Of a stretch of 64,000 nt of DNA, positions 8,085 through 17,343 are shown piece by piece. Position 1 is the stretch's first letter. Each line of letters begins with the position of its first letter. A program made the translations under genes and the position numbers. Location: the NCBI GenBank assembly GCA_003150355.1, contig QAMJ01000011.1, positions 186,001 through 250,000 of the forward strand. Reading direction: 5' to 3'. The notes below the pieces were generated by a model. It saw only the letters and a program-made list of their open reading frames with translations. It was not told where the DNA came from and searched no databases. Source of the DNA: Clostridiales bacterium (GTDB taxonomy: Bacteria; Bacillota; Clostridia; Oscillospirales; Oscillospiraceae).

Positions 8085-8821
8085 TTGTTTTTTGCCTCCA
8101 GCCGCGCGCACATCGCGTCATGCGCGGCCTTTTCAAAAGTATCGTCAAGCGGCTGAAGCTCCGCCGCGCCGTATTTCCTCTCAAGTGCCGTTTTCAGCAG
8201 CAGGTCGCAGAACTCCGGGTTCTTCGGGAGCATCGGCCCGTGACTATAAGTGCCGAAAACGTTTTTGAAATGCGCGCCCTCGGTGCCGTCCTCGCCGTTG
8301 TTGCCGAAGCCGGAAATTATCTTACCCAGCGGCTCGATACCTGAGCCGAGCCATGTCTTTCCGCTGTGGTTCTCGAAGCCGACAACGACGCTGCCGCCGG
8401 CGTTTTCGGTGCATTTGAACTCATAATTGCCGATCATGCGCTTCTTGCTGCCGACCGTGTACAGCTCCAGCGCGCCGATAAAATCACAGCGCTTGCCGTC
8501 ATAGGTCTCGTAATATTCGCCGAGCATCTGGTACCCGCCGCAGATCGTGAGGAAGGTGACGCCGTCGTCAATGGCGGCCTTTATCTCCTTGTCGCGTCCC
8601 CGGTGCAGATCCTCAAGCAGCACCTGCTGCTCGAAATCCTGCCCGCCGCCGATGAAAACAAGGTCGAACCCGGCAAGGCTCTGAGTTGAGCCTATGGGCA
8701 TTTTAGTGACTGCCGCGTCTATTCCGCGCCACTGCAGGCGGCGCTTCATGCAGATTATATTTCCCCCGTCGCCGTAAAGGTTCAGAACGTCCGGGTATAA
8801 ATGACAGATCTTCAGTTCCAT
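8081..8821 (-). CDS. gatD: GatD, glutamine amidotransferase subunit for lipid II amidation
   Basis: 246 residues, CobB/CobQ-like class I glutamine amidotransferase. It supplies ammonia to MurT, which amidates the D-glutamate of lipid II. The catalytic cysteine is in TICGGYQMLG and the histidine in TYSHGPMLPKNP; NLYGDGGN at the N-terminus is the GatD hallmark. A ribosome binding site (GAGGAGG) precedes the ATG. It lies 12 nt after murT and overlaps the deaminase start. Confidence 0.94.
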   Translation of the reverse strand: MELKICHLYPDVLNLYGDGGNIICMKRRLQWRGIDAAVTKMPIGSTQSLAGFDLVFIGGGQDFEQQVLLEDLHRGRDKEIKAAIDDGVTFLTICGGYQMLGEYYETYDGKRCDFIGALELYTVGSKKRMIGNYEFKCTENAGGSVVVGFENHSGKTWLGSGIEPLGKIISGFGNNGEDGTEGAHFKNVFGTYSHGPMLPKNPEFCDLLLKTALERKYGAAELQPLDDTFEKAAHDAMCARLEAKNK

Positions 8822-8833
8822 GCTTCCGCCTCC

Positions 8834-10207
8834 TCAGACCCAGAATTCGTCACCGCCGCAGCGGCGGATGACAGCTTCGCGCAGCTCGAGCATCGCGGTA
8901 TAGGTCGGCATGATGAACACCGGCTTATCCTGCTGGGATATCCACTGCACAAGGCGCTCGTAATCGCGCTCGGTCGAAATGTGGTCACCGGCCACACCGG
9001 CGTATTTGATGCGCACGGCCATGTCCTCCGCGCGGTCACCGGAGACAATGACGCGGTCTATATAGCCAGACATCGCTGCAAGCCCCTCAAAGTCCGCGTC
9101 CCATATCCATGAGACGTCCGTGCCGTCCGCCCCGCGGTCGTTGAGGCAGACGATGAGGATGAATTTTTCCTTGATATTCTCCAGAAACTCGATAACCTGA
9201 TTGCAGCCCGCGGGGTTTTTGACGAGCATCATCTTCGTCCCGGCCTTGCCAAGGTCGAACTGCTCCATGCGCCCGAAGCCGCATTTGAAGTCCGCGATCG
9301 CGGATATCGCCGCCTCGGTGCCGAGTCCCATCTCCGTCACGGCGGCGACAGCGCCGATGGCGTTATAAATATTATACATGGCCGGGAGATTCACTTCGGC
9401 CAAGTATTGGCTCCCATTGACCATCAGGACGACGCTGCTGCCGTTTACGCGCTGCTCGACGACGTTCGTGACGGCATATTCGGCCTTCGGACGGTGGTAG
9501 CCGCAATGGGGGCAGCGGAAATTGCCGAGGTGGCCGTAGCTTATAAAATCATATTCGTATTCACTCTTGCAGTAGATGCAGTGCGACGCATCGGAAAGCT
9601 CCGCCTTGGGTCTGGAGGGCGCAGCGCCCTTATTGATGCCGAAGAACACGGCGCGGTTCGGAAGGTCGTTTGCCAAGGACGCGGTGAGGGAGCAGTCGGC
9701 ATTGAGGCAGAGCACCGCTTCCGGAGCACCCTTTATACCCTCGCGGATATTTTCAAGGGTATGCGTCACTTCACCGTAACGGTCAAGCTGATCGCGGAAA
9801 AGATTGGTGACGACGATGACCTGCGGCCTGAGCTGTGAGAACACCCTGCGCGCTGCAGCCTCATCGCACTCGATGACGGCATACTCCTTGCGGCACTTGC
9901 CGGAAAGAGAGCTGTTGATGACAAACTCCGTGGTTATGCCGGAAATGAGGTTAGCCCCCGAACGGTTGGCAAAATAACTTTTGCCCTGCTCCAGAAAGGC
10001 CTGCTCGATCATGCGGGAGCTGGTGGTCTTACCGTTTGTGCCGGTGACGGCGACGGTCCTGACGTCCTTTGCCAGAAGGCTCAGCAGCTCCGGATATATT
10101 TTGAGCGCAATGCGGCCGGGCATCGCCGTGCCGCCGCGGTGCAGGATACGCGAGACAAGACGCAGCGCCTTGCACACCAGCATTGCCAATACTGCTCTGA
10201 AATTCAT
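8834..10207 (-). CDS. murT: MurT, lipid II isoglutaminyl synthase (ligase subunit)
   Basis: 457 residues, Mur-ligase-like. The ATP-binding motif is VAVTGTNGKTTSSRM near residue 53, followed by the central Mur domain (ECDEAA, VTNLFRDQLDRYGE). A zinc ribbon insert typical of MurT is present (CIYC ... CPHCGYH). The C-terminal DUF1727 region contains NPAGCNQVIEF and LNDRGADGTDVSWIWD. A hydrophobic N-terminal stretch may associate with the membrane. AAGGAG lies 7 nt before the ATG. First gene of a four-gene minus-strand operon. Confidence 0.95.
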   Translation of the reverse strand: MNFRAVLAMLVCKALRLVSRILHRGGTAMPGRIALKIYPELLSLLAKDVRTVAVTGTNGKTTSSRMIEQAFLEQGKSYFANRSGANLISGITTEFVINSSLSGKCRKEYAVIECDEAAARRVFSQLRPQVIVVTNLFRDQLDRYGEVTHTLENIREGIKGAPEAVLCLNADCSLTASLANDLPNRAVFFGINKGAAPSRPKAELSDASHCIYCKSEYEYDFISYGHLGNFRCPHCGYHRPKAEYAVTNVVEQRVNGSSVVLMVNGSQYLAEVNLPAMYNIYNAIGAVAAVTEMGLGTEAAISAIADFKCGFGRMEQFDLGKAGTKMMLVKNPAGCNQVIEFLENIKEKFILIVCLNDRGADGTDVSWIWDADFEGLAAMSGYIDRVIVSGDRAEDMAVRIKYAGVAGDHISTERDYERLVQWISQQDKPVFIMPTYTAMLELREAVIRRCGGDEFWV

Positions 10208-10252
10208 AGGCGGACTCCTTGCTGTAAAGATAGTTGCGAAAACAACTTATAT

Positions 10253-10282
10253 AGTATATCACAAGTATATTCGCTCAGGCAA
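10253..10282 (-). promoter_or_regulatory. Possible promoter of the murT operon
   Basis: TTGCCT, 18-nt spacer, TATACT on the minus strand, 46 nt before murT. The -35 lies inside the hairpin at 10268-10302, which could affect its use. Confidence 0.35.
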
Positions 10283-10302
10283 GAAATTTGCCTGAGCGAA
10301 TA
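10268..10302 (-). terminator. Hairpin after addA
   Basis: Perfect 15-bp stem (TATTCGCTCAGGCAA and complement) with a 5-nt loop, 4 nt beyond the addA stop. The strand leaving the stem (ATACTTGTGATA) has no T run, so it may stabilise the 3' end or terminate weakly. Confidence 0.5.
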
Positions 10303-10306
10303 CTGC

Positions 10307-13300
10307 TTACGTTTTTTTATACACCGTTACCGCTCTGTCAGCGGAGAGGAAATAGAGCACGCACTCCTTGACGGGCTCGGCGCAGATTCGGTACAGGGCT
10401 TCGGCGTAGGCCATGAGCTGGCCGCGGTAGAGTTCACTGCGGGCGGCGATGTCTTCCTCGGTCTTGACGTAATCCGTCTTATAGTCGATGATGACAAGCT
10501 CGCCGTTCTCCTCGATGCAGCAGTCGACAACGCCCTGAAGCAGCAGCTCCTCACCCTTTGCCGCGTCCCCGTAAAGTTTATCCGCATCCATGAGCAGGGA
10601 GAAGCGGAACTCGCGCATCGGCTTTTCGGCGGCGAGCATGCGTTTACCCAGGGGGGACGCGAACAGGCGCTCTATCGCGCGGGCATTGACGGCCTCGGCC
10701 TCACGCGCGGAGATGAAGCGCGCGGCGCGGAGACGGTCGATCTCCGACCTTATGCCATCAAGGCTGCGCCCCTTGGAGAAGTCCATATACTGCAGCACAA
10801 GATGCGTCGCGACGCCGCGCTCCGCGGCGGTGAGCCTGCGCTCCTCCCCGCCAAGCTCCGGCATACGGAAGCTGTAATTTATATCCTGAACGAGCCGCTC
10901 TCCGTCGGGGTCAGGCTCGGCATGGCCTTTAAGCTCGGTAGCCGTGACCTTTGAGGGCAGGTCGACGGCCTCGGCATACGGATAACGGAAAGCAAGACGG
11001 CGCTTGAGCTCCGAGAGCATGGCAGCGTCGGCTTCCAGCGCTCTGGCATCGGGTAACTCCGTGCTCTCCGCGGTGTCACTCGTGCTGCAATAGCTGAGAG
11101 TCAAGTTCTCGCCGCCGTCGGCAAGGGCGGCATAGATGAGCCAGCTCACCGGGGACTGCGCCTGACTGAGCACCTCGGGAGCCATCGGCCTTGTGACGGC
11201 GGTGCGGAGCTTTTCGACAGTGCCTTCCGGATCCTTTAGGGCGGCAGTCATGAACAGGCGCTCCTTCGGCCGGGTGAGGGCGACATAGAGCAGGCGCATT
11301 TCCTCCGAGAGCATTTCCCGCTCAAGGCGGAGCCTGATGGCGTTGCGCGCAAGGGTGGGATACTCTATGCGCCGCTTGAGGTCGATGAGCTTCGGCCCCA
11401 AGCCGAGCTCCGGGTGGACGAGGACGCTCTCGCGGCTGTCCTGCCGGTTGAAGCGGCGGGCGGTATCGCAGAGGAACACGACGGGGAACTCAAGCCCCTT
11501 GGACTTATGCACGGACATGATCTGCACGGCAGAGCTGAAGCTGCCGCCGGTGGAGGGCTCCTGCCCCTTTTCGGCAAGGCGGCGCAGCCAGAGCACATAG
11601 CGGTGTACCCCGCGGTAGCCGGTGGCTTCAAAGCTCTCGGACAGGCCGACGAGCGCCATGAGGTTTGCGCGGCGCTGCGCACCGTCGCCCATGGCGGTGC
11701 AGAGGGCGAGCATGTCCAGCTCCTCAATGACGCGCCAAGTTAGCTCGGCGGCGCTGAGGTCAGCGGCGGCCCCGCGCAGCGCGTCAAGGCGCTGGACAAA
11801 ATTGCGGCACTTTTCGTTATTCTCCGCGGCGGTAAGCAGGGCGGTGTAGAGATCCGCCTTTTTATCGGCGCTGCGGATATCGGACAGCTCATCCGGGCTG
11901 AAGCTCAATGACGGCGAGCGCAGAACGGCGATGAGCGGAATGTCCTTATGCGGGTTATCGATGACGGCGAGCATGGAGATAAGCGTGGAGACCTCGACGC
12001 TCTCAAAGAAACCGCCGCCCTGAACGGAGGCCACGGGTATGCCGTGCTCGCTGAGGACGCGCCGGTACACACCGCCGACGGTATTGGCAGAGCGGAGAAG
12101 AATGGCAAAGTCCCCATACTCAAGGGGGCGCTCTCCGCCGTTTGACGTGACAGTCGCCCCGGCGGCGATAAGAGAATTTATCTTCCGGGCGACGAGCTCA
12201 GCCTCAAGAGCGGTCTTATCCGGGCTGTTCTCGTCCTCGCTCTCGGGCAGGGCGAGGAGCATAAGCTCCGGCTTCGGAACGGACGCGGGGTACTTTGCCC
12301 CGCAGCGGAGAGCCGCCGCGTCGTCATAGTCCATGTCGCCCAAGGCACGGGACATGCACAGGGAGAACACGCTGTTCGCCCCATCGAGAATTTCACGCCG
12401 GGAGCGGAAGTTCTCGCGCAGCAGGATACGGCGCGGCTCGGAGGCTTTTGCGGACTCATAGTCGGAATAGCTCAGGTATTTCTCGGTGAAGATGGCAGGA
12501 TCGGCAAGGCGGAAGCGGTAAATGGACTGCTTGACGTCCCCGACCATGAAGAGGTTCTTACCGGCTCTCGACACAGCGGCGAAGATAGCGTCCTGCACGC
12601 GGCTGACGTCCTGATATTCATCGACCATGATCTCGGTAAAGCGGCGGGAAATGCGCGCTGCCGTCTCGGTCGGGCTGCCGTCGGGGTTCGTGAGAAGCTG
12701 CGCGGTGAGGTGTTCAAGGTCAGAATAATCGACCAAGCCCCGGCTGCGTTTATCCTTGGTATACTCGCGGTCAAAGTCAAGGGTGACCTCGAGCAGCGCC
12801 TCCATCGCGGGGGCGGTAAGCTCCATCTCGCGCAGGAGAGAGGCGGAGTCGGAATAAAATGTGTCCTTCATGCCGTCCATCGCCTTTTTGCAGGCGGTGC
12901 GCCGCGCCTTGAGCATATCTGAAAGCGCGGGGTCGGGCGACTTCATAAGGCGCTTGAGCGTCGGGAACTCTATGGGCAGACACGCGCGCGCCCTGTCCCA
13001 GCCGAGGTCAAGGCAGCGGGAGAGCTCACGTATGCCGTCGGCAGTTATCGAAAAGCTCTCGGTATACGCGGCGGCGATCTTCTCCTCGGCGGTCATGGCT
13101 TCAAGAAGCCTGTCCATCTCGCGGCTCCAATAATCGGCGGTGCGCTTTGCCCATGAGAGCAGCTCCTGCCCCCACGGCGTTTCGGCGACATCCTGCGCCG
13201 GGGCCTTGAGCTGCGCGACCTGACGGCGCGCCCAGTCCTCCGGGCGGGCGTGGCACTGCATGCGGCTGTGGAGCTTGAGGACAAGGTCGGAAAGGCGGCG

Positions 13301-13813
13301 GTCGTCCCGCCCCGCGCCGACGGTATCGGCAAGCAGGCGGAAACCGGGGAGCTGATCCATCGCGTCATAGCGCGCGTCGAGAGTGCGCTCGAGCGCGGCG
13401 GCGCGCATGGCTTCGGCGCGCTCCTCATCGGCGATCTTGAAATCCGGAGTCAGGCCGAGGGCGTGACAGTTCTCGCGCAGGACGTTCGCGCAGAAGCTGT
13501 GGATGGTGCCGATCTGCGCACGGCGGCACAGCGCGCTCTGGCGGCGCAGACGGCGGCTGCCGGGATCGGCGGCAAGGCGCGCGGCAAGCTCCTCCATGAT
13601 CCTGCCGCGAAGCTCCGCCGCGGCGGCGCGGGTGAAGGTGATGATAAGGAAGCTGTCAAGATCGACAGGGTGGGCATCGTCACAGATATAGCCCATGAGG
13701 CGTTCGGTGAGCACGCGGGTCTTGCCGCTGCCCGCGCCCGCGGACACGAGCACGGCTCCGCCGCGCGCATCTATCGCGGCCTGCTGCGAGGCTGTGGGTC
13801 TGAAATCAGCCAT
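10307..13813 (-). CDS. addA: ATP-dependent helicase/nuclease subunit A (AddA)
   Basis: 1168 residues, UvrD-family helicase with C-terminal RecB-like nuclease. AddAB processes double-strand breaks up to Chi and loads RecA. Visible motifs: VSAGAGSGKTRVLTERL (Walker A, near residue 24), LIITFTRAAAAEL, VDEYQDVSRVQ (Walker B), FMVGDVKQSIYRFR, IMSVHKSKGLEFPVVFL, LLYVALTRPKERL, and the nuclease motif VIIDYKTDYV near the C-terminus. The frame is open upstream to 13918 but the family N-terminus (ADFRPTASQQAAID) starts at ATG 13813, with GGAGG about 10 nt upstream. It overlaps addB by 8 nt. Confidence 0.96.
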   Translation of the reverse strand: MADFRPTASQQAAIDARGGAVLVSAGAGSGKTRVLTERLMGYICDDAHPVDLDSFLIITFTRAAAAELRGRIMEELAARLAADPGSRRLRRQSALCRRAQIGTIHSFCANVLRENCHALGLTPDFKIADEERAEAMRAAALERTLDARYDAMDQLPGFRLLADTVGAGRDDRRLSDLVLKLHSRMQCHARPEDWARRQVAQLKAPAQDVAETPWGQELLSWAKRTADYWSREMDRLLEAMTAEEKIAAAYTESFSITADGIRELSRCLDLGWDRARACLPIEFPTLKRLMKSPDPALSDMLKARRTACKKAMDGMKDTFYSDSASLLREMELTAPAMEALLEVTLDFDREYTKDKRSRGLVDYSDLEHLTAQLLTNPDGSPTETAARISRRFTEIMVDEYQDVSRVQDAIFAAVSRAGKNLFMVGDVKQSIYRFRLADPAIFTEKYLSYSDYESAKASEPRRILLRENFRSRREILDGANSVFSLCMSRALGDMDYDDAAALRCGAKYPASVPKPELMLLALPESEDENSPDKTALEAELVARKINSLIAAGATVTSNGGERPLEYGDFAILLRSANTVGGVYRRVLSEHGIPVASVQGGGFFESVEVSTLISMLAVIDNPHKDIPLIAVLRSPSLSFSPDELSDIRSADKKADLYTALLTAAENNEKCRNFVQRLDALRGAAADLSAAELTWRVIEELDMLALCTAMGDGAQRRANLMALVGLSESFEATGYRGVHRYVLWLRRLAEKGQEPSTGGSFSSAVQIMSVHKSKGLEFPVVFLCDTARRFNRQDSRESVLVHPELGLGPKLIDLKRRIEYPTLARNAIRLRLEREMLSEEMRLLYVALTRPKERLFMTAALKDPEGTVEKLRTAVTRPMAPEVLSQAQSPVSWLIYAALADGGENLTLSYCSTSDTAESTELPDARALEADAAMLSELKRRLAFRYPYAEAVDLPSKVTATELKGHAEPDPDGERLVQDINYSFRMPELGGEERRLTAAERGVATHLVLQYMDFSKGRSLDGIRSEIDRLRAARFISAREAEAVNARAIERLFASPLGKRMLAAEKPMREFRFSLLMDADKLYGDAAKGEELLLQGVVDCCIEENGELVIIDYKTDYVKTEEDIAARSELYRGQLMAYAEALYRICAEPVKECVLYFLSADRAVTVYKKT

Positions 13814-16800
13814 TGGCGTCGCCCTCCTCCATAAGTGCCCAGACCTTCTCCGCGGAGAGCTTCGGGGTATAGCGGCAGCTCTCGCCGTTTTCACCGTCGG
13901 AGAAATGGCAGGCGTCAAAATAATCGCAGTTCAGGCAGGCGTTCTCCTGCTGGCCGCGGTAGAACGGGTCGGCGGCGATGCTGCCCTGACGCAGCTGCTT
14001 TGCCATGCCCGCAAGGGTCTTTTTTATATGCCGGTCGAGAAGCCCCAAGCGCTCGGCACTGGCGAGGGAATCCGCCGCAGGCTTCCCTGTGCGGAACTTC
14101 ACGGGGATATAGCGCTTATCGTCGCCGCGCTCCCATGCCTCAATGAGCGCTGCGTCCTCGCGCACAAGGCCGCTGCGCCGCTGCTCCTTTGCGCGCTCGG
14201 CTGAAACGGACTCCTCGTCCGCGTCGCGCGGCATGGAGAGGATGCGGCTGCGCGCGGGAACGTACATGACGCCCGCGGGGAGGACTTCACAGTCATAGCG
14301 CCCGCCGCCGTTTGCTTCGAGCGCGAAGAGGTACAGCAGCATCTGAAGCCCCATGCCGTACCAGACATCGGACATGGAGAACTCCTTGCGCCCGGTCTTG
14401 TAGTCGACGACGCGGAGATAGAGCTTGCCGTCGTGGTACCAGCCGTCGACACGGTCGGCGATACCGGAGAGGACAAGGCTGTCCTCCCCGCCGCCGAGCT
14501 CGACCGGCGGCATTTCGCGCGCGTCGGAAAAATCAAGCTCAAAGTCCAGCGGCTCGAAATCCGACCGCCGCAGCTCCGCCGCCATATCCTCGACGACGCG
14601 CCATACGTCGCCGCACAGGCGGTTGAAGAGATAGACAAAGCGGCGGCTCTTCTCGTTAAAATCGTTGAGCTCCTCGGAGACGTACTGCGCGGTGAAACGC
14701 TCGCACAGCTCACGCAGGGTCTTGTCGTCCACCGCGGCAAAACCGCCGCGGCGCTTGACCTCGCGCGCGGTCTTCTCAAGGACATAGTGCATGAATGTGC
14801 CGATCTCCGGGGGGCGGAAGGCGACGGGCTCATAGGGCTTTGCGCGCAGGCCGTACTGGCAGAAATACGCAAAGCGGCAGGAGGCGAATTTATCTATGCG
14901 CGAGGCGCTCAGGCGCAGGCGCTGTCCGTAGAGCTTCTCGACCGCCGCCGAGGAGAGCCGCCCGCGGCTCATGTTCGCCGCGGCTTCAAGAGAAGCATAG
15001 CGCGCGGGGTCTTTTTCTGCGAAATATTCCGCAGCGGCGCGGGCACGGCCGTCCCCGCCGTGCATGGACTGCGCGGCAAGGCCGAGCGCCGGGGAGGGTG
15101 CGGACATGCGCGCGTCGCTCAAGGAAGCGTTTGTGACGTTCAGGCCGAAGAGAGCCTTTGCGCGGTTGAAGACAAAGGCGGGGCGAAGCTCCGCGCCCTG
15201 AGTATCGGCGACCGGGCAGAGCATGGTAAGGCTCTCGGAGGGCATGGTGAGGCAGGTATAGATAAGCGAGAACTCGCGCCACAGCTCGCTCTCACCGCCC
15301 GCGCCGAGCTCAAGCTGCATTTCCAGCAGGCGCTCCCGCTCCTCAGGGGAGAACACGCCGGCCTCGTCGTCCGTGCGCGGCAGGCGCTGGTCGGACGCGC
15401 CGAGGACGATAAGGTGCTTTATGCTGCGGCGGCGGTTGCGGTCAAAGTCGCCGGCGGAGACGCGGTCGAGTGACACGGGAATGGTGCCGATATCATATTT
15501 TGAAAGCATGAGGGTAAACAGGCGCGAGAACTCCCCGCTGTCCATTGCGGTATCGCCGAGGACGGCGGCGCACTGCTCGAGCGCGGAGACGACGATGTCC
15601 CAGAGCTGGCGGTATTCGGCGGCGGTCTTTTCATCGCCGAGCTGCGCAAGCTCCCCGGCGCGGCGCGAGAGCTGCTCGGGAAGCGCCAGCGCTTCAAAGA
15701 GCCCGGCGAGCGCCTCGGCCTGCTGCGCGGCGGTCTGCGCCTTGGCGGTGGCTTCCTCAAAGGCGAGGAGGGGCGCGGCAAGCGTGCGGCGCAGGGAGTT
15801 CACGCGGCGGAGCGTTTCTTCCGTCTCATCGGTATACTCGCAGCCGTAGCCGTCCGGGTGTTGACGCCAGTCGGCGCTTCTGTGCCACGCGCCGCCCTGG
15901 AGCTGCCATTTGAAGATATAGTTTTCAAGCACGTCGCACTCGGCGGGGGCAAGCCCGGCAAGGCCGGTGCGCATATAGCTGATGACATCGTCGACTGCCC
16001 AGCCGCCGCGCACGATCTCATAGGCGAGGGCGATGAGCGCGGGCAGGGGCTTTGACATGAGGTCATCACGGCGGGCGGTGAAGAGTGGGACACCGTAATG
16101 CCGGAAGGCGCTCTCAAGACTGCCGCGGTAATCCTCAAAGCCGCGGGCGACGACGGCGATATCACGCCAGCGGCAGCCGCCGTCGCGTACAAATTCAAGG
16201 CAGAGCGCCGCGGTCTGCTCGCACTCGGCGGCCATACTCTCCGTCCGGTAAAGGCGGAGGGCGTCACGCGCGGGGGTATATTTATCGCTTGAATAGCTGA
16301 ACATATTATCTGCAAAGACCGTGAGCTCGGGTGCCTTTGCGCTCTGCTCGGAGAGCGTGACGATCTCCGTTTCCGCGCCGAGCTCGCGGGCATAGGCGAG
16401 AAGCTCCCTGCCGGCGCGGCGGGAGAGCTCGAATATCTCATTATCGCCGTCGAGCGCGTCGACCGTCAGGCACACGGTGAGCTGCGCGCCGCGGCGGAGC
16501 ATGGCATGAAGTATCTCCCGCTCCTGCCGGGTGAAGTCGATAAAGCCGTCGACGTATATCTTTACGTTCGCGTCAATGTCGGTGTTCTCGTCTATCTGCC
16601 GGGCAAGGATGGTGAGCCTGTCGGCAGGGTCGGCGTGGCCGTTCGCGACGGCGGCGTCATAGGCTTCGAGGATGAGGGCGAGGTCGGAGAGCTTATCGCC
16701 GAGGCTGTCCGGGCAGGAGGCCGCGGCGGTCATGAGCGCGTCATAGCCGATGCAGGCGCTCTTAAGCTCGTCCACGGCGGAGAGCAGCAGCGCCTGAAGC

Positions 16801-17144
16801 TCCGCGCGGCGCTGGGCGGCGGAATAGATGCGCAGGCGCGAGCCGACGCTCTGCAGCGCAAGCGCCATGCACAGGAGCCGCCCGCCCTTATCGAGCCACG
16901 GCTCGGCTCCGCCGCCGTACTTTGCGGCGGTCTCGCGCGCAAGGCCGGTGAAGCTCAGAACTTCCGCATAGAGCGAAAGACGATCCCCGCAGACGCGGCA
17001 GAGCTCGCGCTCGGCCTCGTGGCTGTACTGCTCGGGGACGATCATCAGGGCGCGGCCATGCGCAGAGGCCATATCGCGCTTTATTTCGTTTATGATGGCC
17101 GCCGTCTTGCCGGCACCGGCCTTGCCGATCATCAGTCTGAGCAA
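13806..17144 (-). CDS. addB: ATP-dependent helicase/deoxyribonuclease subunit B (AddB)
   Basis: 1112 residues. The N-terminal Walker A MIGKAGAGKT, a catalytically inactive helicase core, and a C-terminal nuclease domain with VVDYKTGRKEF. The iron-sulfur cluster cysteines expected in AddB are present: Cys756 (FASCRFAYFC) and Cys1070, Cys1073, Cys1079 (CLNCDYFDAC). The start is TTG at 17144 with AGGAGG 8 nt upstream; no ATG lies nearby except internal Met5. It is first in the addBA operon. Confidence 0.96.
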   Translation of the reverse strand: MLRLMIGKAGAGKTAAIINEIKRDMASAHGRALMIVPEQYSHEAERELCRVCGDRLSLYAEVLSFTGLARETAAKYGGGAEPWLDKGGRLLCMALALQSVGSRLRIYSAAQRRAELQALLLSAVDELKSACIGYDALMTAAASCPDSLGDKLSDLALILEAYDAAVANGHADPADRLTILARQIDENTDIDANVKIYVDGFIDFTRQEREILHAMLRRGAQLTVCLTVDALDGDNEIFELSRRAGRELLAYARELGAETEIVTLSEQSAKAPELTVFADNMFSYSSDKYTPARDALRLYRTESMAAECEQTAALCLEFVRDGGCRWRDIAVVARGFEDYRGSLESAFRHYGVPLFTARRDDLMSKPLPALIALAYEIVRGGWAVDDVISYMRTGLAGLAPAECDVLENYIFKWQLQGGAWHRSADWRQHPDGYGCEYTDETEETLRRVNSLRRTLAAPLLAFEEATAKAQTAAQQAEALAGLFEALALPEQLSRRAGELAQLGDEKTAAEYRQLWDIVVSALEQCAAVLGDTAMDSGEFSRLFTLMLSKYDIGTIPVSLDRVSAGDFDRNRRRSIKHLIVLGASDQRLPRTDDEAGVFSPEERERLLEMQLELGAGGESELWREFSLIYTCLTMPSESLTMLCPVADTQGAELRPAFVFNRAKALFGLNVTNASLSDARMSAPSPALGLAAQSMHGGDGRARAAAEYFAEKDPARYASLEAAANMSRGRLSSAAVEKLYGQRLRLSASRIDKFASCRFAYFCQYGLRAKPYEPVAFRPPEIGTFMHYVLEKTAREVKRRGGFAAVDDKTLRELCERFTAQYVSEELNDFNEKSRRFVYLFNRLCGDVWRVVEDMAAELRRSDFEPLDFELDFSDAREMPPVELGGGEDSLVLSGIADRVDGWYHDGKLYLRVVDYKTGRKEFSMSDVWYGMGLQMLLYLFALEANGGGRYDCEVLPAGVMYVPARSRILSMPRDADEESVSAERAKEQRRSGLVREDAALIEAWERGDDKRYIPVKFRTGKPAADSLASAERLGLLDRHIKKTLAGMAKQLRQGSIAADPFYRGQQENACLNCDYFDACHFSDGENGESCRYTPKLSAEKVWALMEEGDANG

Positions 17145-17210
17145 ATGTCCGTCCTCCTGTTCACGGTTTTCCTAATGGATAAGCAGATGTATGAAAATTA
17201 TTCTTGTGAC

Positions 17211-17239
17211 ATTTTATCAAAATCTGCCGCGGCTTACAA
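17211..17239 (-). promoter_or_regulatory. Promoter of addBA
   Basis: TTGTAA, exact 17-nt spacer, TAAAAT on the minus strand, about 66 nt before the addB TTG. Confidence 0.55.
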
Positions 17240-17277
17240 GCCGAATGCTAAAAATAGGCTAAAATTTGAGTTTTTTA

Positions 17278-17306
17278 TTGATAAGTTCAAAGAAATGTGT
17301 TATCGT
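17278..17306 (+). promoter_or_regulatory. Promoter of the aminotransferase gene
   Basis: TTGATA, exact 17-nt spacer, TATCGT, 37 nt before the TTG start. Divergent from the addBA promoter. Confidence 0.5.
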
Positions 17307-17343
17307 ACCTAATCATACAAGAATAAAGAAAGGAGTGTTTTTC

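Noticed and set aside
6618..8156. A 512-codon plus-strand frame opposite the deaminase and PHP genes
   Set aside because: Shadow of the real minus-strand genes; histidine, arginine and alanine rich without domains.
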